A stretch of DNA of 64,000 bases from Dokdonella sp. Lineage in GTDB: Bacteria > Pseudomonadota > Gammaproteobacteria > Xanthomonadales > Rhodanobacteraceae. Where the stretch lies: the NCBI GenBank assembly GCA_019634795.1, contig JAHCAR010000013.1, forward strand, positions 1 through 64,000, given 5' to 3'. Positions 1 through 11,516 of this stretch are shown piece after piece. The notes under the pieces were generated by a model. That model had not been told where the DNA came from, made no database searches, and saw nothing but the letters and a program-made list of their open reading frames with translations. Positions within the stretch are counted from its first letter, which is position 1; each line of letters begins with the position of its first letter. The translations under genes were made by a program, and so were the position numbers.

Positions 1-247
1 CGCCGACTTGAAAGACGGCCAGTCTGTCTGCGTCGACGCGTCGCGATCTGCACACAGGCAGGCGTCGTGACGGCTTTGCTACTTGATCAGACCCTCCCCA
101 GGGTCGCCCGCGGTCTTTGACCATCTCGCCATGGCCACAGACCGCAGTTTTTGCGGCATGGTCGAGCCATCGCGAAACCTGCTCCATGTTTATGACCGAC
201 GCATTAGCGTGGATAATGCCGGCCCCTCTGCACCAACGCGAAATCTG
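1..247. other. Upstream region of rapA, no gene seen
   Basis: I see no convincing gene here. The rapA frame is open back to a TTG at 83 and an ATG at 131, but the residues encoded between 83 and 247 do not resemble the start of RapA proteins. I therefore treat this stretch as leader/intergenic sequence. No clear sigma-70 promoter was recognised. Confidence 0.5.
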
Positions 248-3091
248 ATGGCTCTGGTTCCCGGTCAACGCTACATCTCCAACGCCGAACCCGAGCTCGG
301 TCTCGGCACCCTGATCCGGATCGAGGGACGTAGCGTGCAGGTCCTGTTCGCGACGGCGGGCGTCCTGCGCCAGTACGCGGCGCACAGCGCGCCGATCGCC
401 CGCGCCGAGTTCCGCGTCGGCCAGAAGGTCATGGGCAAGGGCATCAGCCTCGTCATCGAGCGCATCACCGATGCCGACGGCCTGCTCGAATACCACGGCG
501 GCGGCAAGAAGCTGAACGAGGCCGAGCTCGACGACACCCAGGCCATCTCGCGCGCCGACGAGCGCCTCGTCTCGGGTCGGGTCGATCGTGCCGACCGCTT
601 CGATTTTCGCCAGGAAGCCCTGCTGCGCCGCGCCGACGCCCTGCGTTCGCCGGCCTGGGGCCTCGAATCGGCACGCATCGACCTGATCCCGCACCAATTG
701 CGTGTGGCCGAAATCGCCTCGTCGCGGCAGCCGCTGCGCATCCTGCTGGCCGACGAGGTCGGACTCGGCAAGACCATCGAAGCCGGCATGATCCTGGCCC
801 GCCTGCTGGCGGGCGGTCGGGTCGGTCGGGTTCTCGTGCTGCTGCCCGAAAGCCTCGTCTACCAGTGGTTCGTCGAACTGCTGCGGCGCTTCAACCTACA
901 GTTTTCGCTGTTCGACGAAGAACGCTGCGAATCGATCGAGACCAGCGACCCGGGACGCAATCCGTTCCAGGACGAGCAGCTCGTGATCGCCAGCATCGGC
1001 TTCCTCAGCGGGTCGGAGAAGCGTGCGACCCAGGCCATCGAAGCAGGCTGGGATCTGCTCATCGTCGATGAAGCGCATCACCTGGCCTGGTCGCCCGAAG
1101 CGGCCAGCACGGAATATGCTCTGGTCGAGACCCTGGCCGCACGCACGGCAGGTCTGATTCTTCTGACCGCCACCCCCGAGCAGCTGGGACGCAGCGGTCA
1201 TTTCGCCCGGCTGCGCCTGCTCGACCCGGCCCGCTACCACGACCTCTCGCGTTACATCGCCGAGTCCGACGGCTATGCGGCGCTGTCCGAAATTGCCGGC
1301 AAGCTGCACGACGGCGAAGCCCTGTCGGATGACGAACGCGGCGAACTCGTCGCGCGCCTCGGCGAGGACCCGGAACTCGGCGAACTGCTGGCCGGCGAAA
1401 TGGATGCCGCGGCGAGGAATCGCGTACTCGATGCGCTGATCGACCGCCACGGCACCGGCCGCGTCATGTTCCGCAACCGGCGCGCCCAGGTCGGCGGCTT
1501 TCCGCGCCGCGTCGCCCAGCTCGCCGTGCTCGACGGCAGCGAACTCGACGATGCCCAGCGCCAGCACCTGCTCGCCGAATTCCACGCCGACCTGCAGGCC
1601 TCGCCGCCGGAAATCGAACTGCCCTATGCCAGCGATCCGCGGCTGGACTGGCTGCTCGGCCTGATCGAGCGCCTCGGTTCGGACAAGCTGCTATTGATCT
1701 GCCGCAGCCAAGCCAAGGTGCTGGCCCTCGAAGAGATCCTGCGCACCCGCAGCGGAGTCAAAGTGGCCCGCTTCCACGAAGGCATGAGCCTGCTCCAGCG
1801 CGACCGCAATGCCGCCTACTTCGCCGACAAGGAAGGCGCGCGCCTGCTGCTGTGCTCGGAAATCGGCTCCGAGGGGCGCAACTTCCAGTTCGCCCACCAT
1901 CTGGTCCTGTGGGACCTGCCGCTCGATCCGGACCTGCTCGAGCAGCGCATCGGCCGGCTGGACCGGATCGGCCAGAAGCACGACATCATGATCCACGCCT
2001 GCGCCTTCACAGGCACCGCGCAACATGCCCTGATGCGCTGGTACGACCTCGGGCTTGCCGCGTTCCGCAGCAGTCCGTCCGATGGTCGCGAACTGCTCAA
2101 GCGCTATGGCGAGCGCCTGGTCGAACTGGCCGAACAGCATGCCCACGGCGGCGAAGACCCGGATGCCGAGCTCGATGCCCTGATCGGCGAGAGCCGTGCC
2201 ACCCATGAGGAACTGTCGGCACTCGTCAATGCCGGCCGCGACCGCCTGCTCGAACTCGCCAGCGTGCGCCAGACTCATGCCGACCGCCTGCGCCGCGCCC
2301 TCGCGGATGCCGACGCGAACCTGGCCAACGACGATTTCATCCTGCGCCTGTTCGAGCAGTTCGGTGTCGAGAACGAGGAGCATGGGCCGCGCACGGTCGT
2401 GCTCGATCCCGAATACCTCAGCACCGACGGATTCCCGGGCCTCAAGGATGGGCCGCAGATGGTCACCTTCGATCGGCCGACCGCGCTGACCCGCGAAGAT
2501 CTGCCCCTGCTGCGGCTCGACCATCCGATGGTCAGCGGCGCCATCGACCTGTTGCTCGAGGGCGAGCACGGCAATGCCTCGTTCCTGGTCGACGATGCGC
2601 TGCCCGGACGCACCGCACTTCTTGAATGCATCTTCGTGCTGGCCTGCGTCGCCGACCGCGAGCTCAACGTCGAACGCTATTTGCCGCCGTTGCCGCTGCG
2701 CATCGTCGTCGATACGCGCCTGCTGCCGCGCCACGACTATCGTCCGAGTGCCGAGAGCGTGAAGCGCTCGACCGAGCGTGCGATCGAGTATTCGCGCTAT
2801 CGCAACCTGCTGGCCAAGCTGGTCAAGCCGATGCTCGCGCATGCCGAAACCCTGGCCCGCGAGCGCGCGCAGATCGAGATCGGACGCGCCCTATCGACGA
2901 TCGAAGTGGAGCTCGGTGACGAGCATGCGCGACTGCTCGCCCTGGCCCGGGTCAATCCGGCCGTGCGCAGAGAGGAAGTCGAAGCGATCGAAACGCAGAT
3001 GGAAGCCTTGCACACGGCGATCCCGCAGGCCGGTCCGCGCCTCGACGCCTTGCGCTTCATCTGCAGCGCGGATTTCCTCAACCTGGCCTGA
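248..3091 (+). CDS. rapA: RNA polymerase-associated ATP-dependent helicase-like protein RapA (HepA)
   Basis: Swi2/Snf2-family ATPase that binds RNA polymerase and promotes its recycling after transcription. The ATG at 248 starts MALVPGQRYISNAEPELGLG, which matches the tandem-Tudor-like N terminus of E. coli RapA, so I prefer it to the upstream TTG at 83. The 947 residues compare with about 968 in E. coli. Seen: Walker A GLGKT with Lys175, a DEAH box at 274-277 in LLIVDEAHHLAW, motif III LLTATPEQ, and the C-terminal helicase motifs SEGRNFQFA and QRIGRLDRIGQ near residues 541-576. It is convergent with accD. The product is cytoplasmic. Family assignment is secure; only the start is debatable. 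Confidence 0.95.
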   Translation: MALVPGQRYISNAEPELGLGTLIRIEGRSVQVLFATAGVLRQYAAHSAPIARAEFRVGQKVMGKGISLVIERITDADGLLEYHGGGKKLNEAELDDTQAISRADERLVSGRVDRADRFDFRQEALLRRADALRSPAWGLESARIDLIPHQLRVAEIASSRQPLRILLADEVGLGKTIEAGMILARLLAGGRVGRVLVLLPESLVYQWFVELLRRFNLQFSLFDEERCESIETSDPGRNPFQDEQLVIASIGFLSGSEKRATQAIEAGWDLLIVDEAHHLAWSPEAASTEYALVETLAARTAGLILLTATPEQLGRSGHFARLRLLDPARYHDLSRYIAESDGYAALSEIAGKLHDGEALSDDERGELVARLGEDPELGELLAGEMDAAARNRVLDALIDRHGTGRVMFRNRRAQVGGFPRRVAQLAVLDGSELDDAQRQHLLAEFHADLQASPPEIELPYASDPRLDWLLGLIERLGSDKLLLICRSQAKVLALEEILRTRSGVKVARFHEGMSLLQRDRNAAYFADKEGARLLLCSEIGSEGRNFQFAHHLVLWDLPLDPDLLEQRIGRLDRIGQKHDIMIHACAFTGTAQHALMRWYDLGLAAFRSSPSDGRELLKRYGERLVELAEQHAHGGEDPDAELDALIGESRATHEELSALVNAGRDRLLELASVRQTHADRLRRALADADANLANDDFILRLFEQFGVENEEHGPRTVVLDPEYLSTDGFPGLKDGPQMVTFDRPTALTREDLPLLRLDHPMVSGAIDLLLEGEHGNASFLVDDALPGRTALLECIFVLACVADRELNVERYLPPLPLRIVVDTRLLPRHDYRPSAESVKRSTERAIEYSRYRNLLAKLVKPMLAHAETLARERAQIEIGRALSTIEVELGDEHARLLALARVNPAVRREEVEAIETQMEALHTAIPQAGPRLDALRFICSADFLNLA

Positions 3092-3257
3092 GCATCCGCC
3101 GGCAAAGCTATCGTCGCTGGCGAAACCTGCGTCCGGCACGCAGTGCTGCGGAGAACCAGAGCAGCGGATCGCACGCCCGAACCGCGCGCGTGCCGGGCAT
3201 CGTCAAGTCGACGTCGACCCGCCCCTACGAATCCCGAATCCCCAATCCCGAGTGCCC
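3092..3257. other. Convergent intergenic region rapA/accD
   Basis: Short gap between the ends of rapA (+) and accD (-). It holds no gene. Next to accD it contains a hairpin overlapping the accD stop codon and a run of G-tracts on the minus strand (listed separately). Confidence 0.6.
3218..3249 (-). repeat. G-tract element with G-quadruplex potential downstream of accD
   Basis: On the minus strand this reads GGGATTGGGGATTCGGGATT followed after a short gap by GGGG-C-GGG. That is five G-runs of three or four separated by short loops, satisfying the usual G3+N1-7 quadruplex pattern. It lies about 9 nt past the accD stop in the direction of accD transcription. Similar GGGATT/GGGAATC-type short repeats are common between genes in Xanthomonadales, so it is probably a member of that intergenic class. 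Its role (3'-end formation, mRNA protection or none) is inference. Confidence 0.55.
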
Positions 3258-4121
<864 letters not shown>

Positions 4122-4197
4122 GTTGAATTGTTCTCCGGATACGGAAGGCAGCTCCGGTGCCGTTGTATGGATTTGCGCATTGAGTTCGTCGTCGCTG

Positions 4198-5010
4198 TCA
4201 GGCGGCCGCCGCCAGGTCCAGCGCCTCGCGGATCGGCGCGAGGAAATCGCGGGCGACGGAGACCGCCGATTCGGCATCTTCGGCCTCGGCCAGCCTGGCG
4301 ACCAGCGCGCTGCCAATGACCACTGCATCGGCACTCGCGGAGACCGTCACCGCCGTGGCCGCGTCGCGAACACCGAAGCCGACCGCCACAGGGATGTCTC
4401 CGCCCTGCTTGATGTGGTCGACGCGGCGACGCACCTCCACGGGATCGAGCTGGGTGGCACCGGTAATGCCGGCGAACGAGACATAGTAAACGAAACCCTG
4501 CGCCTGCTTGCGGATCGCCGCCAGGCGCAGTTCGGTCGTGGTCGGGGCGACCAGGAAGATCTGGCGGATTCCGGCATCGCGCAGGCGTTCGACCGAGCCG
4601 GACTCTTCGACCGGCACGTCGACGATCAGCACGCCGTCGACGCCGGCGGCACGTGCCTGTTCGGCGAATCGCGCATAGCCGTAGATCTCGATCGGATTCA
4701 GATAACCCATCAGGACGATCGGCGTCGTCGCGTCGGTCGCGCGAAATTCCGCGACCCAGGCGAGGATCCGTTCGATGCCGACGCCGCGCGCGATCGCGCG
4801 CTCGCTCGAGTGCTGGATGGTCGGCCCGTCGGCGACCGGGTCTGAATACGGCACGCCGAGTTCGATCAGGTCGGCCCCGGCCGCGACCAGGGCGTGCATG
4901 ATCGCAACGGTCGCATCGGGAATCGGATCGCCAGCGGTGACGAATGGAATCAGGCCCTTGCGCCCGTGCTTGCGCAGCTCGGCGAAACGTTGTTCGATGC
5001 GCTCAGTCAC
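4198..5010 (-). CDS. trpA: Tryptophan synthase alpha chain
   Basis: Cleaves indole-3-glycerol phosphate to indole and glyceraldehyde 3-phosphate; indole is channelled to TrpB. The GTG at 5010 overlaps the trpB stop as GTGA, indicating translational coupling, and gives [16 protein letters not shown], the normal TrpA beginning. The length is 270 aa. Catalytic Glu50 and Asp61 lie in [17 protein letters not shown], equivalent to Salmonella Glu49 and Asp60. The phosphate-binding GFGVRD and a late VVIGSALV are present. Cytoplasmic (beta/alpha)8 barrel. Nothing suggests inactivation. Confidence 0.96.
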   Translation of the reverse strand: MTERIEQRFAELRKHGRKGLIPFVTAGDPIPDATVAIMHALVAAGADLIELGVPYSDPVADGPTIQHSSERAIARGVGIERILAWVAEFRATDATTPIVLMGYLNPIEIYGYARFAEQARAAGVDGVLIVDVPVEESGSVERLRDAGIRQIFLVAPTTTELRLAAIRKQAQGFVYYVSFAGITGATQLDPVEVRRRVDHIKQGGDIPVAVGFGVRDAATAVTVSASADAVVIGSALVARLAEAEDAESAVSVARDFLAPIREALDLAAAA

Positions 5011-6227
5011 AGGGTAATGCCCTCGTGCGCCGCGATCGTCTGTACGTCCTTGTCGCCGCGCCCGGAAAGATTGCACAGGATCAGCTGGTCCTTCGGCATG
5101 CTACGGGCGAGCTTGATGGCCTGGGCAATCGCGTGGCTCGACTCGAGCGCAGCCAGGATGCCCTCGGTGCGCGCCAGCTCATGAAAGGCCGCCATGGCCT
5201 CGTCATCGGTGATGCCGACATAGCTGGCGCGTCCCGAATCCTTGAGGAAGGCATGCTCGGGACCGACGCCGGGGTAATCGAGGCCGGCCGATATCGAATG
5301 CGTCTCGGTGATCTGGCCCTGGTCGTCGCAGATCACGTAGGTCCGGTTGCCGTGCAGCACGCCGCGCCGGCCAGCTGCCAGCGACGCCGCATGGCGACCG
5401 GTTTCGATGCCCTCGCCTGCCGCTTCGGCACCGACCATGGCAACCTCGCGATCATTGAGGAAGGCATGGAACAGGCCGATCGCGTTCGAGCCACCGCCCA
5501 CGCAGGCGGTCAGCACGTCGGGCAGGCGCCCGTACTGTTCGAGCATCTGCGCGCGCGCCTCGCGACCGACCACGGCGTTGAAGTCGCGCACCATCATAGG
5601 GTAGGGATGCGGACCGGCCACGGTGCCGATGATGTAGAAAGTGTCGGCGACATTGGTCACCCAATCGCGCATCGCCTCATTGAGCGCATCCTTGAGCGTC
5701 TTTGAACCGGAGACGACCGGCACGACTTCCGCGCCGAGCAGCTTCATGCGGAACACGTTGATCTTCTGCCGCTCGATGTCGACCGCACCCATGTAGACGA
5801 TGCAATCGAGACCGAAGCGCGCGCACACGGTGGCGGTGGCGACACCGTGCTGGCCGGCGCCGGTTTCGGCAATGATGCGTCGCTTGCCCATGCGCCGGGC
5901 GACCAGCGCCTGGCCGATCGTGTTGTTGATCTTGTGCGCGCCGGTATGGTTGAGGTCCTCGCGCTTGAGCAGGATCTGCGCGCCGCCGATCTTTTTCGAC
6001 AGGCGCTCGGCGTGATAGATCGGCGATGGCCGGCCGACGTAGTGCTTGAGATCGCGCTCGAATTCGGCAATGAATTCGGGATCGTCGCGCAAGGCCAGAT
6101 AGGCCGCGGTCAGCTCTTCCAGTGGCGGCATCAAGGTTTCCGGCATGTAGATGCCGCCATAGTCGGCGAATCGCCCATGCACGTCGGGATAGGCGTGGAA
6201 ATCGCTGACGGGGATCGGTTTGTTCAT
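5007..6227 (-). CDS. trpB: Tryptophan synthase beta chain
   Basis: PLP-dependent condensation of indole with serine to give tryptophan. The ATG at 6227 starts [20 protein letters not shown] and yields 406 aa, the usual TrpB1 length. The PLP Schiff-base lysine is Lys99 in HTGAHKINN. The phosphate-binding loop GGGSNAIG and the region around [12 protein letters not shown] are intact. It starts 13 nt after trpF ends and overlaps trpA by 4 nt, so the three genes are one transcription unit. The frame is open further upstream into trpF, but that part has no TrpB similarity. Confidence 0.97.
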   Translation of the reverse strand: MNKPIPVSDFHAYPDVHGRFADYGGIYMPETLMPPLEELTAAYLALRDDPEFIAEFERDLKHYVGRPSPIYHAERLSKKIGGAQILLKREDLNHTGAHKINNTIGQALVARRMGKRRIIAETGAGQHGVATATVCARFGLDCIVYMGAVDIERQKINVFRMKLLGAEVVPVVSGSKTLKDALNEAMRDWVTNVADTFYIIGTVAGPHPYPMMVRDFNAVVGREARAQMLEQYGRLPDVLTACVGGGSNAIGLFHAFLNDREVAMVGAEAAGEGIETGRHAASLAAGRRGVLHGNRTYVICDDQGQITETHSISAGLDYPGVGPEHAFLKDSGRASYVGITDDEAMAAFHELARTEGILAALESSHAIAQAIKLARSMPKDQLILCNLSGRGDKDVQTIAAHEGITL

Positions 6228-6240
6228 GCTCACGACTTGC

Positions 6241-6867
6241 TCATTGGGTGATGGTGGCTTGCACGGCCGACACAAAGGCACGCATGCGTTGGGCGTCCTT
6301 GATGCCCGGGCTTGCCTCGATGCCGCTGGACACATCCACTGCATAGGGTTGCAGCAAGTGGATCGCCTCGCCGACATTGTCGGCGTCAAGGCCGCCGGCC
6401 AACAGCCACGGCCGATCCAGCCCGGGTGCCCGCGTCCAGTCGAAGCGGACGCCCTGCCCGCCTGCCTCACCGCGGGCATGGGCATCGAGCAGGAATCCGG
6501 CCGCTCCGGCATAGCCGGCCGCATAGCTTGCCACATCCTTGACCGTCGCCATCGGAACGCTCTTCAGAAAGGGCAGTCCGTAGCCCGCGCAATCGGTCGC
6601 CGACTCCTCGCCATGGAACTGCAGCAGGGTCGGCCGAACCATCGCGATGACCTGCCGGATCCAGGCCGGCTCGTCGTCCATGAACAGGGCCACGGCGCTG
6701 ACCAGCGGTGGTAATCGCCGGATCATCGCCGTGGCAGCGGTCGGATCGACGAAACGCCGGCTCTTGCGGGTGAAGACGAATCCGAGGGCGTCGACGCCAA
6801 GATGCGTCGCCAGCAAGGCATCCTCGCTGCGCGTGATGCCACAGAACTTGATCCGGACCCGGTTCAT
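6241..6867 (-). CDS. trpF: Phosphoribosylanthranilate isomerase
   Basis: Amadori isomerisation of phosphoribosylanthranilate to CdRP in tryptophan synthesis. The ATG at 6867 overlaps the truA stop as ATGA and starts [13 protein letters not shown], with the catalytic Cys9 in the KFCG motif. The length is 208 aa. Later motifs FLLDAHA (catalytic Asp) and [10 protein letters not shown], and the phosphate-binding VDVSSGIE, are present. As in other Lysobacterales, trpF sits with trpB and trpA but the other trp genes (trpE, G, D, C) are absent from this cluster. Confidence 0.95.
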   Translation of the reverse strand: MNRVRIKFCGITRSEDALLATHLGVDALGFVFTRKSRRFVDPTAATAMIRRLPPLVSAVALFMDDEPAWIRQVIAMVRPTLLQFHGEESATDCAGYGLPFLKSVPMATVKDVASYAAGYAGAAGFLLDAHARGEAGGQGVRFDWTRAPGLDRPWLLAGGLDADNVGEAIHLLQPYAVDVSSGIEASPGIKDAQRMRAFVSAVQATITQ

Positions 6868-7634
6868 GGCCGGCTCGCCTCGCCAGGCAATCCGGCCGCC
6901 ACGGGGTAGACCGGCGCGATGAAGCACAGCCCGCAGGCGGCGGCGGTGGGCCCGGCGACGCTGCGATCCCGCCCGGCCAGCAGCCGGGCCATCCAGTCTT
7001 CGGCCTGCTCGCCGCGGCCGATCGGCAGCAGCGAACCGACGATGTTGCGCACCATGTGGTGCAGGAAGGCGTTGGCCTCGATGTCGATCACGATCTGCTC
7101 CCCGATGCGCCGCACCTGGATGGAATGGACATTGCGGAACGGCGTACGGGCCTGGCAGGCAATGGTCCGGAACGCGCTGAAATCCTGTTCGCCGAGCAGT
7201 GCCTGGCTGGCCCGGTGCATGGCTTCGGCATCGAGCGACTGGCGTTCCCAGGCGACATAGCGCGCATCGAGCGCCGGGCGCGCCGCCCGGTTGAGGATGG
7301 TATAGCGATAGTGGCGTCCGAGCGCACCGTAACGCGCATGGAAGTCGTCCGCCACGCGCACTGCCCAGCGTACCCCGACGGCCGAGGGCAGGCGAGAATT
7401 GGTCCCGAGCATCCAACTGCGCTCGTTGCGGATGGCGTCACTGTCGAAGTGCACGACCTGGCAGCGCGCGTGGACGCCGGCATCGGTTCGACCTGCGCAG
7501 GTCACCGCAACCGGATGATCGGCAACGAAGGACAGCGCCTCCTCGAGCGCGCCCTGCACGGTCGGCCCGTGCGAAAGCCGCTGCCAGCCGAAAAAATCGG
7601 TGCCGTCGTATTCAATGCCGAGCGCAATGCGCAA
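6864..7634 (-). CDS. truA: tRNA pseudouridine(38-40) synthase TruA
   Basis: Isomerises uridines 38-40 in the tRNA anticodon stem. The family N terminus ([17 protein letters not shown]) begins right after a TTG at 7634 that is preceded by GGAG six bases upstream, so I choose this TTG. An in-frame TTG at 7685 would add 17 residues. The length is 256 aa. Catalytic Asp51 is in [25 protein letters not shown] near the C terminus is also conserved. The stop overlaps the trpF start (ATGA). Confidence 0.94.
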   Translation of the reverse strand: MRIALGIEYDGTDFFGWQRLSHGPTVQGALEEALSFVADHPVAVTCAGRTDAGVHARCQVVHFDSDAIRNERSWMLGTNSRLPSAVGVRWAVRVADDFHARYGALGRHYRYTILNRAARPALDARYVAWERQSLDAEAMHRASQALLGEQDFSAFRTIACQARTPFRNVHSIQVRRIGEQIVIDIEANAFLHHMVRNIVGSLLPIGRGEQAEDWMARLLAGRDRSVAGPTAAACGLCFIAPVYPVAAGLPGEASRP

Positions 7635-7685
7635 ATCGATCTCCAGGGCGAGCCATGCAGGGATTCTATCGCCCACAAACGACAA

Positions 7686-7705
7686 GGCCGGGATTGCTCC
7701 CGGCC
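7686..7705 (-). terminator. Hairpin between fimV and truA
   Basis: A perfect 8-bp stem (GGCCGGGA / TCCCGGCC) with a 4-nt loop lies 25 nt past the fimV stop. On the minus strand it is followed by TTGTCGTTTG, a poor T-tract. It could terminate or attenuate fimV transcription before truA. Stability is high; termination is inference. Confidence 0.5.
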
Positions 7706-7729
7706 CGGCCGTGACTTTGCGCTGGCGAC

Positions 7730-10252
7730 TCAGCCGATTTCGCTGATCAGCTTGCGCGCTTCTTCCTGCTGCGAAGGCGCGCCTTCGGCGAGGACTTCCT
7801 CGAGCATCGAACGCGCCCCGTCCGGATCGCCCATGTCGAGATAGGCCTTGGCCAGGTCGAGCTTGGTGCCGATGGCGTCCTCGCCCGCGAAGAACTCGTC
7901 GTCGCTGGCCTCGGCCGGCATTTCAGGGGCCTCGAACGACTCTTCGGGCTCTTCGGCCTTGGGCGCAGGCATTTTCGGTGTCTCCTCGATCGGTGGAAGA
8001 TCGAAACTGAACGAGGTGTCCGCGCTTGGCGCCGGCTGCGGCGGCCTGGTTTCGCCAAGATCGAAGTCGGGGACCTCGAGTGCTGGCATGCTCGCGGTTT
8101 CCAGGCTGCTTTCGGCAGCGACGGGTTCCGCCACCTCCTCGCCAAAATCCGGGAAGTCGTCCGGCTCGTCGGCGGGCGGTTCGTCGAAACGATACTCGCC
8201 TGCGCTTTCGTCTTCCGGATACTTGCCGACGATGGAGTCCTGCTTGCTGAACAGCGGGTTGTTCGGCACCAGTTCCTCGCCCATCGTGCGCACCTCGCGC
8301 CAGGCGGGCTGGTTCGGATCGGCGACGTAGGCATACATTTCTTCCGCCGCAGCCTCGAATTTCTGGCTGTCGCCCTGGGCGTAATAGAGACTCAGCAGTT
8401 CCAGATGCGCGCCGGCGTTGGTCGGATCGCTCTGCACCTGGGCGATGAGCTCGCGCTCTTCGGCATCGTCGCTGGCAGCGGCCGACCCGCCGATCGGCGA
8501 ATCGCCGAAGGAACTCGCGATCGAGGTACGCGCGGGGGCTGGCGCCGGCTTGCGCTTGCGCAGTCCGAAGATGCCGAGCACGACCAGGAGCAGGCCGCCC
8601 ACGCCGGCTGCACCGAGCGCCCAGGGCTCGAGGTACCACGGTCCCGACGCCACCGGTCGCGGTGCTGGCGCCGCCGCTGCAGGCTTCTTCGCTGCCGGCT
8701 TCGGCGCGGCCTTCTTGGGTTCAGGCGTGGCCGGCTTTTCGGGCGTCAGCGCGGGCGCCGGCGTTGCCGCAGGAGTGGATGCCGGGGTGCCGGTATCGCC
8801 GGGAGTCGCTTCGGGTGAGGTCGCGGCCGTGCTGTCGCTTGCCGCAGGCGGCGTCGCCTTGATCGCACCGTCGGCACTGCCCCAGATGTCGTCCTTGGTG
8901 ATCTTCGCATCGGCCGTGGCCGTTTCCGGCTTGGCCGGTGCCGGCGGAGTGACGGCCTTGGCTGCCGGCTCGCTCTTGCTTGCGGCAGCGGTCGCGGCGG
9001 CGGCAGCGGCGGCCGCGTCCTTGCTTTCCTGTTCCTGCAGCTTCTTGAGCTTGTCGCGCAGCTCGGCGAGTTCGGTATTCTGCAGACTGATCAGCTTTTC
9101 GTTCTTGCCGCGGATTTCCTCGAGGTCCTTGACCCGGGACTTGAGCTCGCTGGACTCCTGTTCCTTGCTGGTCAAGGCCTCCTTGACCCGCGCCAGCTCG
9201 GCCTTGGTCGCGGCATCGCCCGCACCGCCGGCTCGGCCGCCGCCCGGGCGATCGGCTGTCTGCTGGCCGGACTTGCCTTCCATCGGCGGCACCAGGGCGA
9301 GACGCTCCCCGGATGTGCGCGATGCGCCCGCCGAACTGGCGCTGGATGACTTGGACGTGGTCGTCGCGACCGGAGCGGTATCTGCGACCAGGGTCGGCGC
9401 ATCGGCAGCGCGACCGCGCCACTCGTCGATCTGGGCCCGGACCGCCGCTGCAGCTTCGCGCGCGGAGCCGTTGGCGGCAATCTCCTCGGCATTCGGAATG
9501 CGCAGGACCGCACCCCGCTTGAGGGCGTTGATGTTGTCCTTGAAGAACGCGTTCGGATTGTTCTTGAGCAGGGCCAGCATCATCTGGTTGACGCTGACCG
9601 ACTCGCCAGGCCGCGTGGCGCGGGCGATTTCCCCAAGGGTCTCGCCGGCCGCTACCGGACCGTACTCGTTGCCGGCCGCAGGTCGTGGGGCAGCCGTCGG
9701 CTTGGCCGGGGGCTCCGCCTTGGCCGTGGATGGCGCCGCACTCGTGGCGGGCGCCGGCTTGGCAGCCGGCTTGGCCGGCGGCAATGGCTGGGTGGCTGTG
9801 GGTTCCGGTTCCTTCGCCGCCACCGCCACGGCACTGGAGCCCTTCACCGCGGGCGCCATCACCGGTGGATCGAGCAGAAGCGTGTATTCGCGGAGCAACC
9901 TGCCCTTGGGCCAATTGGCCTCGAGCAACAAGCCGACAAAGGGCTCGCGCACGACTTCCTTGCTGGTGATACGGATGACCGGCTCACCCCTGGCATTCTT
10001 TTCGAGACTGAACTGGATCGGTACGCCAATGCCGGCCCGGCTCATCCCGACCCGCTCGAAGTCCTCATCGGACGCGAGCGTGATGATCAGCCCCTCGGCC
10101 TCGCCCGGCGTGCTCTGGATGATCGGAATCTCGGCCTTGAGCGGCTGATTCAGACCTGACTGGACCTGGATCGCTCCCAACCCGAGTGCGAACGCATTGG
10201 TCACCCCCAACGCGAGCGCGATGGCCAGCGACAATTGCAACGGTCGTTTCAT
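7730..10252 (-). CDS. fimV: FimV-family peptidoglycan-binding polar hub protein
   Basis: Large inner-membrane protein with a periplasmic LysM-type domain and a cytoplasmic acidic tail. In Pseudomonas it organises polar type IV pilus and secretion components. The ATG at 10252 starts [17 protein letters not shown], a signal peptide, giving 840 aa. In order: the FimV N-terminal domain ([20 protein letters not shown]), a Pro/Ala-rich linker, the LysM-like stretch ([19 protein letters not shown]), a coiled coil ([20 protein letters not shown]), a transmembrane segment after WYLEPWALG, a basic stop-transfer RKRKP, an acidic region, and the conserved C-terminal motif [20 protein letters not shown]. 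The gene lies downstream of asd, as usual in this order. The start at 10342 would precede the signal peptide and is unlikely. Confidence 0.93.
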   Translation of the reverse strand: MKRPLQLSLAIALALGVTNAFALGLGAIQVQSGLNQPLKAEIPIIQSTPGEAEGLIITLASDEDFERVGMSRAGIGVPIQFSLEKNARGEPVIRITSKEVVREPFVGLLLEANWPKGRLLREYTLLLDPPVMAPAVKGSSAVAVAAKEPEPTATQPLPPAKPAAKPAPATSAAPSTAKAEPPAKPTAAPRPAAGNEYGPVAAGETLGEIARATRPGESVSVNQMMLALLKNNPNAFFKDNINALKRGAVLRIPNAEEIAANGSAREAAAAVRAQIDEWRGRAADAPTLVADTAPVATTTSKSSSASSAGASRTSGERLALVPPMEGKSGQQTADRPGGGRAGGAGDAATKAELARVKEALTSKEQESSELKSRVKDLEEIRGKNEKLISLQNTELAELRDKLKKLQEQESKDAAAAAAAATAAASKSEPAAKAVTPPAPAKPETATADAKITKDDIWGSADGAIKATPPAASDSTAATSPEATPGDTGTPASTPAATPAPALTPEKPATPEPKKAAPKPAAKKPAAAAPAPRPVASGPWYLEPWALGAAGVGGLLLVVLGIFGLRKRKPAPAPARTSIASSFGDSPIGGSAAASDDAEERELIAQVQSDPTNAGAHLELLSLYYAQGDSQKFEAAAEEMYAYVADPNQPAWREVRTMGEELVPNNPLFSKQDSIVGKYPEDESAGEYRFDEPPADEPDDFPDFGEEVAEPVAAESSLETASMPALEVPDFDLGETRPPQPAPSADTSFSFDLPPIEETPKMPAPKAEEPEESFEAPEMPAEASDDEFFAGEDAIGTKLDLAKAYLDMGDPDGARSMLEEVLAEGAPSQQEEARKLISEIG

Positions 10253-10331
10253 GAACAGGGCTCCCCGAATGCGATGACTAGGAACATTTGGCCGACTGTC
10301 TCCAGGACGCCTTCCAAAGCTCGAAAATGCC

Positions 10332-10337
10332 TTATAA
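10332..10337 (-). promoter_or_regulatory. Possible -10 element for fimV
   Basis: TTATAA lies in an AT-rich stretch (10332-10370) that stands out from the GC-rich surroundings, about 80 nt before the fimV ATG. The -35 position has only TGTGAT, a weak match. Position and composition fit a promoter; the strength is unknown. Confidence 0.4.
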
Positions 10338-10355
10338 CACAATCGTAACTATAGA

Positions 10356-11384
10356 TCACAGATACGTTTTCACCAAGAGTTCCGCAACCTGAACGGCATT
10401 CAGGGCGGCCCCCTTGCGAATGTTGTCGGAGACGACCCAGAGATTGATCCCGCGCGGATGCGATATGTCATCGCGGATTCGACCCACAAATACCGCATCC
10501 TGCCCTGCCGCGTCGCTGGCTGGCGTCGGATAGCCGCCCGCCTTGCGCTCGTCGATGACCTCTACACCGGGGGCCCCTTGTAGCAACTCGCGGACCTGCC
10601 CTGCCGTGATCTTGTCGCGGGTTTCGACATGCACGGCCTCGGCATGGCCGAGGAATACCGGCACCCGAACCGCGGTCGGATTGACCTGGATCGACTCGTC
10701 GCCAAGGATCTTGCGCGTTTCCCAGACCATCTTCATCTCTTCGCGCGTGTAGCCGTTGTCCTGGAAATCGTCGATGTGCGGAATCACGTTGAAGGCGATC
10801 TGCTTGCTGAACTTGGCTGGCCTGGCCTCCTGGAAATTGAGCAGTGCCGCGGTCTGCCGGCCGAGTTCCTCGATCCCGGAACGACCCGCTCCCGAGACCG
10901 ACTGGTAGGTCGCCACATTGATGCGTTCGATGCCGACGGCGCGATGGATCGGCGCCAGGGCGACCAGCATCTGCATGGTCGAGCAGTTCGGGTTGGCAAT
11001 GATGCCGCGCCGCGTGTAGCCGGCAATCGCCTCCGGATTGACTTCGCTGACGACCAGCGGCACGTCCGGTGCGTTGCGGAATTCGGAGGTATTGTCGATC
11101 ACCACCGCGCCCGCGGCGACTGCGCGCGGCGCGTGTTCGCGACTGACGCTGCCGCCAGCCGAGAAAAACGCGATGTCGACGCCGGCAAAGTCATGTGCGG
11201 CGAGATCCCGTACGGTGAATTCGCGACTGCCGAATTCAATCTTCTCACCGGCACTGCGGGCGCTGGCCAATGGAACGAACTCCGAGACAGGGAATTTTCG
11301 CTCGACGAGAATGCTGATCAACGCCTCGCCGACGGCGCCTGTCGCACCGACCATTGCCACCTTGTAACCGCTCTTGGCGCTCAT
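10356..11384 (-). CDS. asd: Aspartate-semialdehyde dehydrogenase
   Basis: NADPH-dependent reduction of aspartyl phosphate to aspartate semialdehyde, the branch step to lysine/DAP, methionine and threonine. The ATG at 11384 is preceded by an AGAAGGG ribosome site and starts MSAKSGYKVAMVGATGAVGE with the Rossmann GATGAVG. The length is 342 aa. Catalytic Cys134 is in IIANPNCSTMQ; the substrate-binding EMKMVWETRKILG and catalytic-His region VFLGHAEAVHVE are present. It lies between aroC and fimV on the same strand. Its product feeds the DapD/DapE pathway also encoded in this window. Confidence 0.96.
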   Translation of the reverse strand: MSAKSGYKVAMVGATGAVGEALISILVERKFPVSEFVPLASARSAGEKIEFGSREFTVRDLAAHDFAGVDIAFFSAGGSVSREHAPRAVAAGAVVIDNTSEFRNAPDVPLVVSEVNPEAIAGYTRRGIIANPNCSTMQMLVALAPIHRAVGIERINVATYQSVSGAGRSGIEELGRQTAALLNFQEARPAKFSKQIAFNVIPHIDDFQDNGYTREEMKMVWETRKILGDESIQVNPTAVRVPVFLGHAEAVHVETRDKITAGQVRELLQGAPGVEVIDERKAGGYPTPASDAAGQDAVFVGRIRDDISHPRGINLWVVSDNIRKGAALNAVQVAELLVKTYL

Positions 11385-11516
11385 CTGGAACCCTTCTGGA
11401 CTTGATTTTCCTGTCACTTCACGAACGCGGTTCGGCCTCGATTGGGTCGACTGCGCGCTTGTCTCGCCGCCTCGACACGTCGTTGCTGCCGGCTCCGGCG
11501 AACCCGATGGTTTGCT

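Noticed and set aside
83-247. Longer RapA start at the TTG at 83
   Set aside because: The 55 extra residues have no resemblance to RapA, whose N terminus matches the ATG at 248.
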